From positions 124,001 through 188,000 of the forward strand of contig NW_015961963.1 in NCBI RefSeq assembly GCF_000497045.1: a DNA stretch of 64,000 nucleotides, given 5' to 3'. Every line of letters starts with the position of its first letter. Position 1 is the first letter of the stretch. Made by a program: the position numbers and the translations under genes. Source of the stretch: Kalmanozyma brasiliensis GHG001 (Eukaryota; Basidiomycota; Ustilaginomycetes; Ustilaginales). Below the pieces are notes generated by a model. That model searched no databases and was not told the origin of the DNA. It saw only the letters and a program-made list of their open reading frames with translations. Positions 50,765 through 60,675 of the stretch are shown here, one piece after another.

Positions 50765-51966
50765 TGCCGTTGAGGTGGTCGTGTGTGCAGGTGAAACTGT
50801 GTTGCTGGTTGAAACTAGTTGCCGTGCTGTGGTAGCGACTCAGCCGGCATTGTTGCAGCTGAGCATCCTTGCCTTCACGATGCAGGGTTGAGTGAGGTAG
50901 GAAGGTTTGTGTCAGCCGTCGGCAGCCGAGCGAGTGTAAAGAGTGACGAGGGGAATGACAACAAAGCGGCTTAGCCACCAGGAGAGGCGATGCCGAACAG
51001 AAAGAGCATGAGATCAACTGTCGGCTTGTTGGTTCGCAGTGCCCTGCCCTGCCGTGCCGCTTTGCAATTTTGCCGCGTTTCATTGCCGAAAAGCATAGCG
51101 AGTCGACTCGGCTCTCCTCCGCTTTGTCCGTCACGCGGCCTCTTACGGGGCCATCTTCGATGTCACTTTCATAGTCGCTTCCCCGGATGACATATTCTCA
51201 CGCCTCGTATTCACTTGTGCTGAAGCCACTCTTCTGCGATACAATGATGAAGATCGACCAAGCCCAGAAGAGTGGGACTTCGCGTTCGGCATGGGGAAAA
51301 AACACTGTTGAACGGACATGACCGCATCGCGTTGGCGTGCTTGAAATGCGCCCTTTCGACGTGCCGACGGTTCAAATTTCGTCCCTTTAGCTCGCTAAGA
51401 TTAATTATTCGTAAAAACAAAAATGCATTGCCTAAGATCTTGCCTTCAACAAATCCTCACCCTCTCCCTCCGTCTTCTCGATAGGGCTTCTTGTTGCGAC
51501 CTAAGCCAGCCAAAGTGTATCAACCAGAGCCAAAGAATGCTCTCACCTAGGTCGAGCATGCTCAGTTGGCCTGCTGGCCAAGCTCTGAAAGCAGTCGAGG
51601 CCGCTCAAAATTAGCCCTGCCGAACAAGGCTCGAGTCAAGTTTGAATTGCTCGGCACGACAGGCCTTTCAAAGAATCGCCGTTGAAATGCGGTTCAATCG
51701 AAATTTTTGAAATGGGATCCACCGGCACGAGCATTCAACTCCGCTGCTCTTGGCATCCGGCGCTGATCCTGCAAAGCTTGGTGGGGCGACGTTTGGCTCA
51801 CACGATGCTCTCCGTGCAACGGAGCTCGCGGATTCAGATCGCGATAAGCATTGAAATGCTGATCGGGTTATCGGGCCTGATGGTAGACGTTGCACCGAGC
51901 CTTGCTTGAATCGCTATGGGTATCTACAACAACAGCTCTCGCCTTCGTGCAATGTCGCGAACATGG
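50765..51966. other. Intergenic, no gene recognised
   Basis: This 1.2 kb stretch lies upstream of the uncertain segment and downstream of GEMIN2. Short ORFs overlap on both strands without motif or bias. An A/T-rich patch occurs near 51400-51425. Confidence 0.5.
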
Positions 51967-53022
51967 TCAAGAACTGACCCGCTTCATGTCGACGATCGCA
52001 TCGTCCCATAGGTCGGACTGGCCCCACACGCCCGCGATGATGGCGACCACCATCCATGCACCTGCCTCGTCCCTTCTCATGCTCTCCTCTTCCCTCATCT
52101 CGGTGCTTTTCTCCCCGGCTTCCGCGGTTCCGTTGACCTCCGCTGCCTCCGCCTTACCCACGCGCGACCGGACAGCCTTCCTCCTGATCCGACTCAACGT
52201 GATCGCAGCGACACACGCCCTCGCCAGCGTCCTCAGCGTACTAATCTCCTCACTCACCAACCTCCCATCCAGCCTCAACAGCAATGCAAACAGCCACCTC
52301 GCATGCAGCGGCTGCAGCACCTCTCCTTCCCTCCTCTCCTCCATCCGCGCTTGACCGTCTGGTATCGACACGCGATGTGCGATCCAGTACGGAAACGTCT
52401 CGAGCAGTCCCAGTATCTGTTCGGTGTTCAGCCGCAGTAACAGCGCGGCCGATGGCTCGCGAATCCGCCATTCGTGAGCTTTGCCAGATTGCTTCTCCAC
52501 TTCCTCGGGCGAGGTGGGCGGTGGTGGTCGACCGTGAATCCACGCATACCACGCGTTGGTGTTGTTGATCTTGGGTAGGTCGTCCTTGGTCAGCTTGACG
52601 GGCTCGGTGGGCGTATTGCTGAGCGCTTCGCGTGCGTTGCGGAACTGTTGCGTGAAGGTCGACTTCCATTCGGAGGAAGGCATGAGAAGGCCGTCGTCGA
52701 GCTGAGTCGACGCTGATGCGGTTGAGACAGAGTCGGGCAGCGAATCGAGTGGTATCGCTGAGGTCGATGCTACGGCATTGGTGTCGGCGTAAGGATTGTG
52801 AGCGGCGAAAAAGATGCCAGGGGCAGCCGCTGCTTCGCGACGAACGACTGCGAGGTACTGCTCGCCGTCCAGAGGGTCTCCTGAGAAGTCGTCGGGGAGT
52901 ACGGCTACCGGAAGGGATTGAGTGCCGAAGCCATCGTCGTGCGTCGAACTTGGCCCAGAAGCTTGATCCGCGTACCGCCTCTTCTTGTGCGGCGGTCCCG
53001 CGACAGATGACGACGCCATCAT
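51967..53022 (-). CDS. GEMIN2: GEMIN2 (SIP1), SMN-complex subunit for snRNP assembly
   Basis: Gemin2 holds the Sm-protein pentamer and works with SMN to load Sm rings onto spliceosomal snRNAs. The 351-residue product has the N-terminal motif DPLDGEQYLAVVRREAAAAP and the C-terminal helical domain with ARWLFALLLRLDGRLVSEEISTLRTLARACVAA and AWMVVAIIAGVWGQSDLWDD, both typical of the family. The middle part carries WKSTFTQQFRNAREAL, which fits the Sm-binding region. A short charged insert (GKAEAAEVNGTAEAGEKST) lies in the C-terminal domain. Two adjacent Met codons at the start make the exact initiator uncertain by one residue. Budding yeast has only a distant counterpart, Brr1. Confidence 0.9.
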   Translation of the reverse strand: MMASSSVAGPPHKKRRYADQASGPSSTHDDGFGTQSLPVAVLPDDFSGDPLDGEQYLAVVRREAAAAPGIFFAAHNPYADTNAVASTSAIPLDSLPDSVSTASASTQLDDGLLMPSSEWKSTFTQQFRNAREALSNTPTEPVKLTKDDLPKINNTNAWYAWIHGRPPPPTSPEEVEKQSGKAHEWRIREPSAALLLRLNTEQILGLLETFPYWIAHRVSIPDGQARMEERREGEVLQPLHARWLFALLLRLDGRLVSEEISTLRTLARACVAAITLSRIRRKAVRSRVGKAEAAEVNGTAEAGEKSTEMREEESMRRDEAGAWMVVAIIAGVWGQSDLWDDAIVDMKRVSS

Positions 53023-53374
53023 CTCGACGTATGTAGAGGCGAGGAGAGATCAACGCATTCTCGAAGTGGTGCTTGTCCGGCAAGATGCATGTGCCCAGCT
53101 TTGACTTTTTTTTTTGGCTTTCTTCTCAGGGTCCAGGTTGGGGAGCATCATGAGCTAATTTTTCACATCTTCAGCAAAGGGCGCCCTAACACGTTCCCAA
53201 ATTCTGTTCGCAGAACGGCTCCGACACCCGCGCACTTTTTCGGGAAGAAGGCCCCTTCCTCTTGTGCACTCGACCTTTCTTCTCACACCATTTCTCTATC
53301 TTCTCAACCTCCGCCGAGCCCATCGCATACGTTTCCTCCTGTGTCTACAAAAGGGGAAGACATCACAGCGCATC
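53023..53374. promoter_or_regulatory. Divergent promoter region of GEMIN2 and uS14m genes
   Basis: Only 352 bases separate the two divergent starts, so the promoters are likely shared. It includes a run of ten T near 53106-53116. No other element is recognised. Confidence 0.5.
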
Positions 53375-53774
53375 ATGCCAGTCCGACCGAACGCCCGTGT
53401 CCTCCGCGACATGGCCACGCGACAAGCCGTCCAGTCCAACGAACTCGTCCGTCGCGCCTTCAAATACATCGCTCGCAACACCACATTACCACAGCGAGTC
53501 CGTCACCAAGCGCAACTTCAGCTCAATCAGTTCCCCAACAAGACAAGACCAGTCAGCGTCTCCAACCGATGCACCGAGACGGGGCGCGGAAGGGCGGTCA
53601 TCTCCGAGTTCGGGTTGTGCAGGGTAAGTTCCAACGCCAGAGAGGCACGGCGATGGTTGGAGAGATCACTGACGATTGGTTGATTTGTGATCGATTATTG
53701 ATGCTCTGCAGTACCAGTTCAGGTTGAAGGCGCTAGCGAACGAGCTGCCAGGCGTCAAGAAGGCCTCCTGGTAG
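53375..53774 (+). CDS. MRP2: Mitochondrial ribosomal protein uS14m, two exons
   Basis: This small-subunit mitoribosomal protein (yeast Mrp2) has 103 residues. Exon 1 is 53375-53623, ending SEFGLCR; the intron 53624-53711 has a GTAAGT donor and a CTGCAG acceptor in phase 0; exon 2 is 53712-53774 and encodes YQFRLKALANELPGVKKASW. The joined C terminus matches the bacterial-type uS14 signature CxxTGRxR...FGLxRxxFR...PGxxKASW. The protein lacks the zinc-binding cysteine pairs, as expected of this class. The exon boundary was set by the signature crossing it. The ATG at 53375 is the first to give a family-length product. Confidence 0.95.
53624..53711 (+). other. Intron of the uS14m gene
   Basis: This 88-base intron starts GTAAGT and ends CTGCAG, in phase 0. 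It is required to join the two halves of the uS14 signature. Confidence 0.9.
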
Positions 53775-54487
53775 ACCATCCCGTCAAGACTTGCATACTC
53801 GATGACCCGGTCAAAACTCTCTGTACACTAGCATTGCGTCCGAAGCAACATCACTTCACTCCCGATTCTACGACTGCTTTGGTCTGTGCTGCATCGCTTT
53901 GGCGGTTTCTGCCCGCTGATGCCACTTTATCGTGAAAGATCAACCATAAGCGTGGGGCGCAGGAGGAAGCCAGCATCACGATACTGGAAGCGTCGCTTTG
54001 AGGCGCCGAGCTTGAGTGGCGCACTCCCATTACTCCTCTCGTTGCGACGTCGCTGATGGAAACGGGCTGTGTGGAACGAATGCAGACCGAGGTCACGACT
54101 GGGCAATTGAATCGCAAGACCTCGTATGGATTGTTCGACTCGCCAGCTCTTCGTATTGGCCCAGGACAGTAATACCGTCATCGGTTCTGGAACGAACCAT
54201 CGCTGCTGTGTTGTCTTCCAGTAGAGCTGGGCTCCCTCCATGCTGCTACATTTCGTCTGCTGACCTTCTCCCAAGCATGCGATGGTGAGATGTCAAGAGC
54301 AAACACGACCGCTCGACGACCAGGTTGAGGGACAAGAAGCTCTGGCAGCCCGATCTAACAAGCCCAAAAATCCGGGAGTCGGCCAGCTCTGACTGCCCCG
54401 ACGATGAGCACGCGATGGTCCTCCAACTGACCCTTTTCTTCTCGTCCTCTACGCTACTCATTCCCCTCTCCCTGCAGCGCCATCACG
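53775..54487. other. Intergenic, upstream of TAF9
   Basis: This 0.7 kb stretch lies between two plus-strand genes. It should hold the uS14m 3' UTR and the TAF9 promoter, and is C/T-rich close to 54488. No gene is supported. Confidence 0.5.
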
Positions 54488-55243
54488 ATGGCGATCTACA
54501 CCGACGCCAGCGCCTCAACCTCGTACGCGGACACGGGACTTCGCGGTCCGGTCCCGCGCGATGCGCGCCTCATCGCCCTCATCCTCTCCTCCATGGGCGT
54601 ATCCGACGTCGAACCATCCGTCCTTCTCCAACTCCTCGAATTTGCGCATCGTTACACCTACGACGTTCTCTCGGACGCCCTCGTCTACTCGGATCACGCT
54701 AACAGTCGACAGGCTGGCTCCAATCTCTCCCTTGAAGACGTCAATCTCGCCATTCAGAGTCGCGTCAATTACAGCTTCACCAACCCCCCTGAGAAAGATA
54801 TGCTCCTCGCCCTGGCAAGTACGGTCAACAGCGTACCTCTGCCCCCGATCAGCGATCGACACGGAGTAAGGTTGCCGGAAAGGGAACATTGTTTGACCAA
54901 CGTAAACTTTGGATTGGTTCCCAACAAGTTGCCCGATGGATGGGACGAGTTTGAAGAGCAGAGAGAGGCGAAGGAAAAGGAATCCCAATCGACCGCACCG
55001 AGCAACACCCAGGCATCCACGGTCTTTGATACCAACACAACAAGAAGGTCCAATGACGACGAAGACTATGATGAGGACGACGAGGAGGAGGAGGTGGGCG
55101 ATGATGGAGATGTCAGCATGACCACGGTGCATCCGAGCCAATCGCAGCAGGCCGGGACGCAGGAGGGCGAGAAAGATGCCGAGGCAACCGATGCAGCAAG
55201 GGGCGTCAAGAGGAGTCTCGATGAGGACGAGGAGTACGATTGA
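54488..55243 (+). CDS. TAF9: TAF9, histone-fold subunit of TFIID and SAGA
   Basis: TAF9 pairs with TAF6 through an H3-like histone fold in TFIID and SAGA. The fold spans residues about 22-95: RDARLIALILSSMGVSDVEPSVLLQLLEFAHRYTYDVLSDALVYSDHA, then LSLEDVNLAIQSRVNYSF. The conserved linker ASTVNSVPLPPISDRHGVRLP and LTNVNFGLVPNK follow, again typical of TAF9. The last 90 residues are acidic and Gln/Thr-rich (DDEDYDEDDEEEEVGDD) and look disordered. The 251-residue length suits the family. The start is the first ATG, and the gene is single-exon, tail-to-tail with the branchpoint-bridging protein gene. Confidence 0.95.
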   Translation: MAIYTDASASTSYADTGLRGPVPRDARLIALILSSMGVSDVEPSVLLQLLEFAHRYTYDVLSDALVYSDHANSRQAGSNLSLEDVNLAIQSRVNYSFTNPPEKDMLLALASTVNSVPLPPISDRHGVRLPEREHCLTNVNFGLVPNKLPDGWDEFEEQREAKEKESQSTAPSNTQASTVFDTNTTRRSNDDEDYDEDDEEEEVGDDGDVSMTTVHPSQSQQAGTQEGEKDAEATDAARGVKRSLDEDEEYD

Positions 55244-55469
55244 TCTGCAAGGCGTTGCCCCCTTTTGTACTTGTATCGGAATCGTGCATCACTGGCATTC
55301 ACATTGTATTGGCACACTCTCACCGCGAGGCCGTGCGTTCTTCACTTGCACACGCACACAGAGCATGAACAACGTCTGCTGCACCTACAAGTGAGCATTC
55401 TTACAATGAGCGACAAACAAACGAAGCAGCTACATTCGTCACCATCAAGAGAGATCAAGTGATTGCGAA

Positions 55470-57365
55470 TCAAGCCTGCGCCCCACCGTACGCAGCCCCA
55501 TCCTGAGCAGCGGCCGCCGCCTGCATCCGGTAGTACTCCTCCCACTCCTTGGTATAGTCCATGCCGTCTGCGCCCGCCGCGGTCCCTTCTGCCCCTTGTG
55601 CGCCCGCACCCTGCGCTCCAGCACCCGCCGCCGCTTGCGCAGCGTAGTACGCCGCCCACTCTGCCGAGTAGTCCTTCTGCCCCTCTGCCTCGCCTGCGCC
55701 TGCGGATGCGTCGTATCCCGGATACGCTTGTTGCTGCTGTTGCTGCTGTTGTTGATACGGATACGATTGGTGCGGTTGGGCGTTGTGGTAGCCCCCGCGG
55801 TCGCCTCGGTTGGCGTACCCGCCACGGTGACCCCAGCCTCCACGACCGGGTGGGCCGCCGTCGCCGCCGCGAGGAGCGCCGAAGCCGGGTTGCGTCCACA
55901 CCTCAGGATTGCGCCAGGGTGAGATCTTCTTTCCGTCTGCTCCGACCACTGCACCGGGTGCACCCATTCCGTTTGCCAGTCCTGGCCCGGGCGCACCTGC
56001 ACTGGGAGCTCCCGCACCGGCAGCAGCGGGCTCGCCCAGCTCAGCCATGAGGTTGGCGTAGTCCGAATCGAACTGTCTGTTGCCCGTCCCGCCAGGAGGC
56101 GCCGGCCCTCCTGGACCAGGCGGCCCATTGGGTCCTGCACCAAATCCTCCCTGTCGACCCTGCGTGCAATCCCGGGCCAAATGCCCCTGCCCTCCACAGC
56201 GATGGCAAATGATGTGCGCGGTCCAATTGCGTTGCTCGGGACACTCAAAGGCACGATGACCCTTGTTGCCGCAGTTCTTGCACAGTTGGTTCTCGTCGTC
56301 CCTCAACGTGCCGTTCAACGCCGCGAGCTCGCGCAGCTGGTTCCTCTTGTGATCGTTCTCACCTTCAGGCGTCGACGCGGCGGTCTCGATGACCTGGTTA
56401 ATGAGCCGAATGCACTTCTTCACCGCCGCCTCGTCGTCCGCTGCCACGACACAGTGCATCTCCTCCTCATCCTCGTCCCCACCTTTGCCCTTGCCGTCCT
56501 TGACAGATCCCTTGCCGCGGATCGAGATCTTGGCTCCACTCTGTCGCTCCATCGTCTTGAGCGTATTGCCACGTGGACCCACGAGCAGGCCGAAAAAGTT
56601 GATCTCCGGAAACTCCTTGATGGGCAGATACACCTTCTCGGTGGGCCGCTGGTTGCGTTTGATCGCGAGGTAGTCGGAGGGCGGGCGGAAGTTGGGGTCG
56701 AGCTTGAGCTGACGGTCGACGAGCGCGAGACGTTCGTCTTCGAGCTTCTTGCGGTACCGCACTTCGCGAGTGTTGGTACGACGTCCTTGGTTGTCGTAGG
56801 TGGGAGGTGGGGAGGGCGAGCGCTCGCGGTCGGGTGGGATGAAGTCGCCGGAACGCAGCTTGCGCGCGATCTCGTCGAGACGCACTTGGATGGCGTACTT
56901 GTCGAGCTCTTCGGCGGATACGTTGGCGGAGATGGCGGTGGGGACAGCGATCTTGTCGTTGGCATCGCCCCAGCGAGACTTGCGCTTGCGAGGACCGCCA
57001 TCGGCACCGTCTGTGCCAGCGGGGGTGGGTGGTGCGTAGGAGGGCGGAGCATCACGATCGCGCTTGATGCCGATGCTCGCAGCGACGGCCGCAGCGGCTG
57101 CAAGCGCTGCCTGCCTCGGATCGGATGTGGAGGAAGAAGGGGGTGGCGGTGCGCGATACGAGTGTGACGGTGGCTGCTGCTGATACGAGGACTGCTGGTA
57201 TTGGGACTGCTGATACTGGTGAGGCTGTTGATAGTGGGAGGGTGGTGACCCAGAGTTGGAAGGTCCATCGTCACCGCCACCGCCGCCGCCACCTCCCCAT
57301 CTTCTAGCGCCTCCGAGGGGCTGAGCATTCATGCCCGTTCGTTGTGCGTTGCTTCTCCACGACAT
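55470..57365 (-). CDS. MSL5: Branchpoint-bridging protein (BBP/SF1, Msl5)
   Basis: This splicing factor recognises the intron branchpoint in the early spliceosome and contacts the U2AF large subunit. The 631-residue product contains the helix-hairpin segment KIAVPTAISANVSAEELDKY, the KH/QUA2 domain (EKVYLPIKEFPEINFFGLLVGPRGNTLKTME, near residues 225-330), and two CCHC zinc knuckles (CKNCGNKGHRAFEC and CHRCGGQGHLARDC). The N-terminal part is Gly-, Gln- and Tyr-rich. The C-terminal 180 residues are Gly/Ala/Gln/Tyr-rich and contain two short KEWEEYYRMQ/AEWAAYYAAQ repeats. I chose MSWRSNAQ at 57365 because the longer open frame to 57554 reads like leader. Confidence 0.95.
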   Translation of the reverse strand: MSWRSNAQRTGMNAQPLGGARRWGGGGGGGGDDGPSNSGSPPSHYQQPHQYQQSQYQQSSYQQQPPSHSYRAPPPPSSSTSDPRQAALAAAAAVAASIGIKRDRDAPPSYAPPTPAGTDGADGGPRKRKSRWGDANDKIAVPTAISANVSAEELDKYAIQVRLDEIARKLRSGDFIPPDRERSPSPPPTYDNQGRRTNTREVRYRKKLEDERLALVDRQLKLDPNFRPPSDYLAIKRNQRPTEKVYLPIKEFPEINFFGLLVGPRGNTLKTMERQSGAKISIRGKGSVKDGKGKGGDEDEEEMHCVVAADDEAAVKKCIRLINQVIETAASTPEGENDHKRNQLRELAALNGTLRDDENQLCKNCGNKGHRAFECPEQRNWTAHIICHRCGGQGHLARDCTQGRQGGFGAGPNGPPGPGGPAPPGGTGNRQFDSDYANLMAELGEPAAAGAGAPSAGAPGPGLANGMGAPGAVVGADGKKISPWRNPEVWTQPGFGAPRGGDGGPPGRGGWGHRGGYANRGDRGGYHNAQPHQSYPYQQQQQQQQQAYPGYDASAGAGEAEGQKDYSAEWAAYYAAQAAAGAGAQGAGAQGAEGTAAGADGMDYTKEWEEYYRMQAAAAAQDGAAYGGAQA

Positions 57366-58275
57366 GGTTGCGGATGGTTGAGCGAATGTGCGCAGATGCG
57401 AGAATGCTACAGGAATTGCGAACGAAGTCGAGTGCGGCGACCGGGCGCTGGCAGCAGTGAGGCAATCGGATAGGTTCGACGGTCTCCTCGAGCCAAGAGC
57501 GATATGTGTGCCGTTGCGTGATGTTGTTGCTGGTCGTGAGGAAGCAGTGTCCAAACAAACTCGCGACCACTACATCAACTGCGGGGCGGATCAGCTCGTC
57601 AAGGCGAAGAATTTCATGAACAAGAGCGAAAACGCCAAAACCCTGAGATCGGTCCAAGCTGTCAAATCGGCAGACTTGATCTAGCAGATCTATTTTTTCT
57701 TTCCCGCTGATGGCCAGTCTAACAGTCTCGAATTGAAGGTGATCGTCCTGCAAGATGGAGCATTCATGCATTGGACCCTGAAGAAAGGAACGCGTAAGCA
57801 CCGTCACCTTCATGAGTCAGTCGCCGTTGGTCCCACGAGCAGACCAGCTTTGCGAACGGCATGTCAAGATTCGAGCTCGGACCAAGCATTCACTGAATGG
57901 TGAAGCTGCCTCTAACATCAGTGTATGTGATCAGCTGTGAATGTCGACGTGGAAGGACGAGACCAGCCGACACAAGTGAGAGGAGCGGCAACCGGACCGG
58001 TCCATCCTCGAGCTTCTCTCGTCTTCCTTTCGAGGGGTCGGCAACGGAAAGGAACTATCTGCGGGCACCTCTCCGCGGATTCGGGTCGTCACGGACCAGA
58101 ACCACGACACAAGGCGGGACCTCGACTGCTCAGGGGCAAGATAAGCGGAACGGGCTCGCCAGCTCGCGTGAGATAGCTTCCAAGAGTGCTCCTGAAAGCA
58201 CGCCAGCGTTGGTGGGACCGCCGATTTGGAGGGAAAGCAGGAGAGCCGAGCTGAGCTGAGCTTAAGTTGTCTGCA

Positions 58276-58313
58276 CGTCAGTCAGACACACACACACAGA
58301 CAGGGTCTTGATG
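58276..58313 (+). repeat. Short CA-type simple repeat
   Basis: A run of alternating CA (cagacacacacacacagacagg) is visible around 58282-58303. It is a simple microsatellite with no evident function. Confidence 0.6.
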
Positions 58314-58422
58314 CATGTCCACTTGACAAGAAGGCAAAGTGACTGCGATGTTGGCGTGGCGTAAAATGATAGCGTGACTGTGACCAGTTCTTACCAAATT
58401 GTGTGACTGATTTTGGAAAAGG

Positions 58423-58453
58423 GCACAGCTCAGCACAGCTCAGCACAGCTCAG
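58423..58453 (+). repeat. Tandem 10-bp repeat cagcacagct
   Basis: The unit cagcacagct is repeated about three times in direct order inside the presumed bZIP leader. Related cagctcagca pieces recur near 58605-58628. It is probably slippage-derived. Confidence 0.7.
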
Positions 58454-58968
58454 CCCTGCCGCATCGCAGATCGAAATTGGCAGAAATCTGAGGTGTTCCT
58501 TTCGGGTCGCGTTGGCTGGCTTGCTTAGCTCCGAGCCAAGGCTTTGTCTCACTGTCAAGGTGCCCGCGCCTCTGCTCAGCCGCTCCCGCCGCTTTCAGGA
58601 CACTCAGCTCAGCACCGCACAGCTCAGCAATTGGCACGGCCCGCTCGCTCCTTGCTATCTCTGTTGTTGCTACTCATTACACTCTCCCTTTCTCTCCACT
58701 TCGCCATCACCATCCTCGCCGTCCTCAACATCGTTACTACTCTCAAGCTCGCTCAACGACTTCCAAGCCATCCTCGTTGATCACTTCGATACAGCTCGTA
58801 CAGCGCATACTTCCAACGCTATCGCACGCAACCCTGCATTCAAACACTGGATCCTTCCTAGCCCCTCATCGCTGTCCTTTTGTATCGCTGGCCACCTCTC
58901 AACACCTTCGCTTACTTCAAAGGCCTTCGAAGACAGCCTCACCAGCTTGAGAGTATCACGTCGCTATA

Positions 58969-60675
58969 ATGGCTGCTACTCAGGTCGCTCGCAACTCGAG
59001 CTTCGCCGGCTTTGATGATCCCATCAAGATGCCGTCCTCGCCCACATTGCAGCCCCGTGCTCGCACCATTTCCAACGCCGCATCTGTGACTACGTCCTCG
59101 TCCACTGCTCCCGCTGCCTTCAACATGCGCAAAGTCGGCCTGGACGAGAATCAGCCGCCCCCTCCTCCCGGCTCTTCTCCTGAGGTCTTCTTCCGCTATT
59201 ACCTCGCCGTCGAGCTTCGCAAAGCTGGCACCCAGCCCAGCGAGGCTCTCCTCGACCGATATGTTCGCAACCACTTTGACAGCCTCTTCAAAAACAAGAA
59301 TGGCGGTGCCGCATCTACTGCTGCTGCTGGGCCAGCCACAGCTTCCTCCTCATCAGGTCGTCCTCACGCTCAGGCCCCTCAGCAGCCCCACGCATCTACC
59401 TCGCAGGTCACTGTCGCTGCTGTGATGCGACCCTCGGTCCCGCAGCCCAAGGCTGCCGCCGCTGTGGCTGCACCCGCCGTTGCCCCTGTCGAGGCTCCGC
59501 TTTCCGTCAAAGACACGACAAGTCCGCCTGAGCTTGACGCTGCCGAGTCGCCTGCCTTCTCCGGCAGCAACTACTCGCCCGTCGCTACCCCTCCCGTGCT
59601 CAACAGCATCAACGAGGACGATGCGCTTGTCGATTTCTCCACCGTCTTTGGCGAGCCTAGCTCGTCACTTCTCGAGGCGCCATCCCAAGCCCTCGGTTCG
59701 CAGCCCATCAAGTTTGAGCAAGACGACTCGGAGAACATGCTCGGCTTCTTCCGCAACTCGCCTTTCCGCACCACCGACTATGAGACGGCTACCATTGATC
59801 CGCACGTGGTCGAGAACGTCAATGGTGCTGCGCCCTTTTCCATGCCTCTCGGCTCCATCAGTCCTGCGGCCCTGGCAGCTCATCAGAGCCAGCCATTGAC
59901 TTTCTCGACGTCGCAGCTATCTCTCAAGCAAGACGACTCAGTCGCTCCCATGTCCGAAGACGGCATGTCCGATGATGACGATGACAACGATCACTCTCGT
60001 CACAGCTCGCCTGACACCAACGCAGGAGGCAGCAACAAGGCTCTCAGCCACATTCCCATGGCCGTTGGTGATATCAACTATCTTAAGCCTGATCCGGAGG
60101 AGTACAAGAAGCTCAGCAGCAAGGAGAAGCGTCAGCTGCGCAACAAGATCTCGGCTCGCAACTTTAGGACGCGCAGAAAGGAGTACATTGGTCAGCTCGA
60201 GGACCAGATCGCTGACAGGGACACGCTCATCGAGGGTCTTCGCCAGCAGGTGTCGCAGCTTTCGGTGGAGAACAAGGCGCTCAAGGACGAAGTCAAGACC
60301 ATCAAGGCACGAACTATCTCGAGCCAGGATGTCGGCAAAATCTTGGAAGCGCTTCAGACCATGACTTCCGCTCCCGGTGCCAACGCTGGCCTGACCAGCG
60401 GCATCGCTTCTACGAGCGGTGTCACTTCGGGTCGTGCTAGCCCCACCCAGGAGATGCCCCTCACGCCTGGCGCCTTCCTCAACTTTGGCGACGCTTCGTC
60501 GTCGTCGAGGCCGAGCACGCCGACGTTGGCCATGCCGGGCTCGCCTCGATCGCAGAGCCCGCGACCTTCGTTGCTGCGCGCCAACACCAAGAAGGACCTG
60601 GCTCCCTCGAGCAGTTTCTGGGGCGGCGTAGGAAGCGCCGTGGGTGCTAGCACAAGCTTCATGCCTGTTTGCTAG
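58969..60675 (+). CDS. bZIP transcription factor
   Basis: The 568-residue protein has a basic-leucine zipper at about residues 383-450. The basic region reads KEKRQLRNKISARNFRTRRKE and contains the canonical N-x2-SA-x2-FR-x-RR pattern, followed by a zipper through YIGQLEDQIADRDTLIEGLRQQVSQL. The rest is Ser/Thr/Pro/Ala-rich with acidic patches such as SEDGMSDDDDDNDH just before the bZIP, which may serve as activation domains. The end FWGGVGSAVGASTSFMPVC is unusual but not diagnostic. I cannot name an orthologue; the basic region does not look like Hac1 or a Yap1 type with its Cys-rich domains. The gene has a long ATG-free leader, which hints at translational control. Confidence 0.9.
   Translation: MAATQVARNSSFAGFDDPIKMPSSPTLQPRARTISNAASVTTSSSTAPAAFNMRKVGLDENQPPPPPGSSPEVFFRYYLAVELRKAGTQPSEALLDRYVRNHFDSLFKNKNGGAASTAAAGPATASSSSGRPHAQAPQQPHASTSQVTVAAVMRPSVPQPKAAAAVAAPAVAPVEAPLSVKDTTSPPELDAAESPAFSGSNYSPVATPPVLNSINEDDALVDFSTVFGEPSSSLLEAPSQALGSQPIKFEQDDSENMLGFFRNSPFRTTDYETATIDPHVVENVNGAAPFSMPLGSISPAALAAHQSQPLTFSTSQLSLKQDDSVAPMSEDGMSDDDDDNDHSRHSSPDTNAGGSNKALSHIPMAVGDINYLKPDPEEYKKLSSKEKRQLRNKISARNFRTRRKEYIGQLEDQIADRDTLIEGLRQQVSQLSVENKALKDEVKTIKARTISSQDVGKILEALQTMTSAPGANAGLTSGIASTSGVTSGRASPTQEMPLTPGAFLNFGDASSSSRPSTPTLAMPGSPRSQSPRPSLLRANTKKDLAPSSSFWGGVGSAVGASTSFMPVC

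Larger units (their letters stand above)
57366..58968. promoter_or_regulatory. Divergent region of BBP and bZIP genes, including an ATG-free leader
   Basis: This 1.6 kb stretch separates two divergent starts. From 58369 to 58968 the plus strand has no ATG at all in 600 bases and becomes strongly C/T-rich toward 58968, which fits a long 5' leader of the bZIP gene. The left half should hold the BBP promoter. No other gene is supported. Confidence 0.5.

Noticed and set aside
50739..51134. A 131-codon minus-strand frame
   Set aside because: It starts only with GTG, is Ser/His/Cys-rich with no family signal, and overlaps other open frames.
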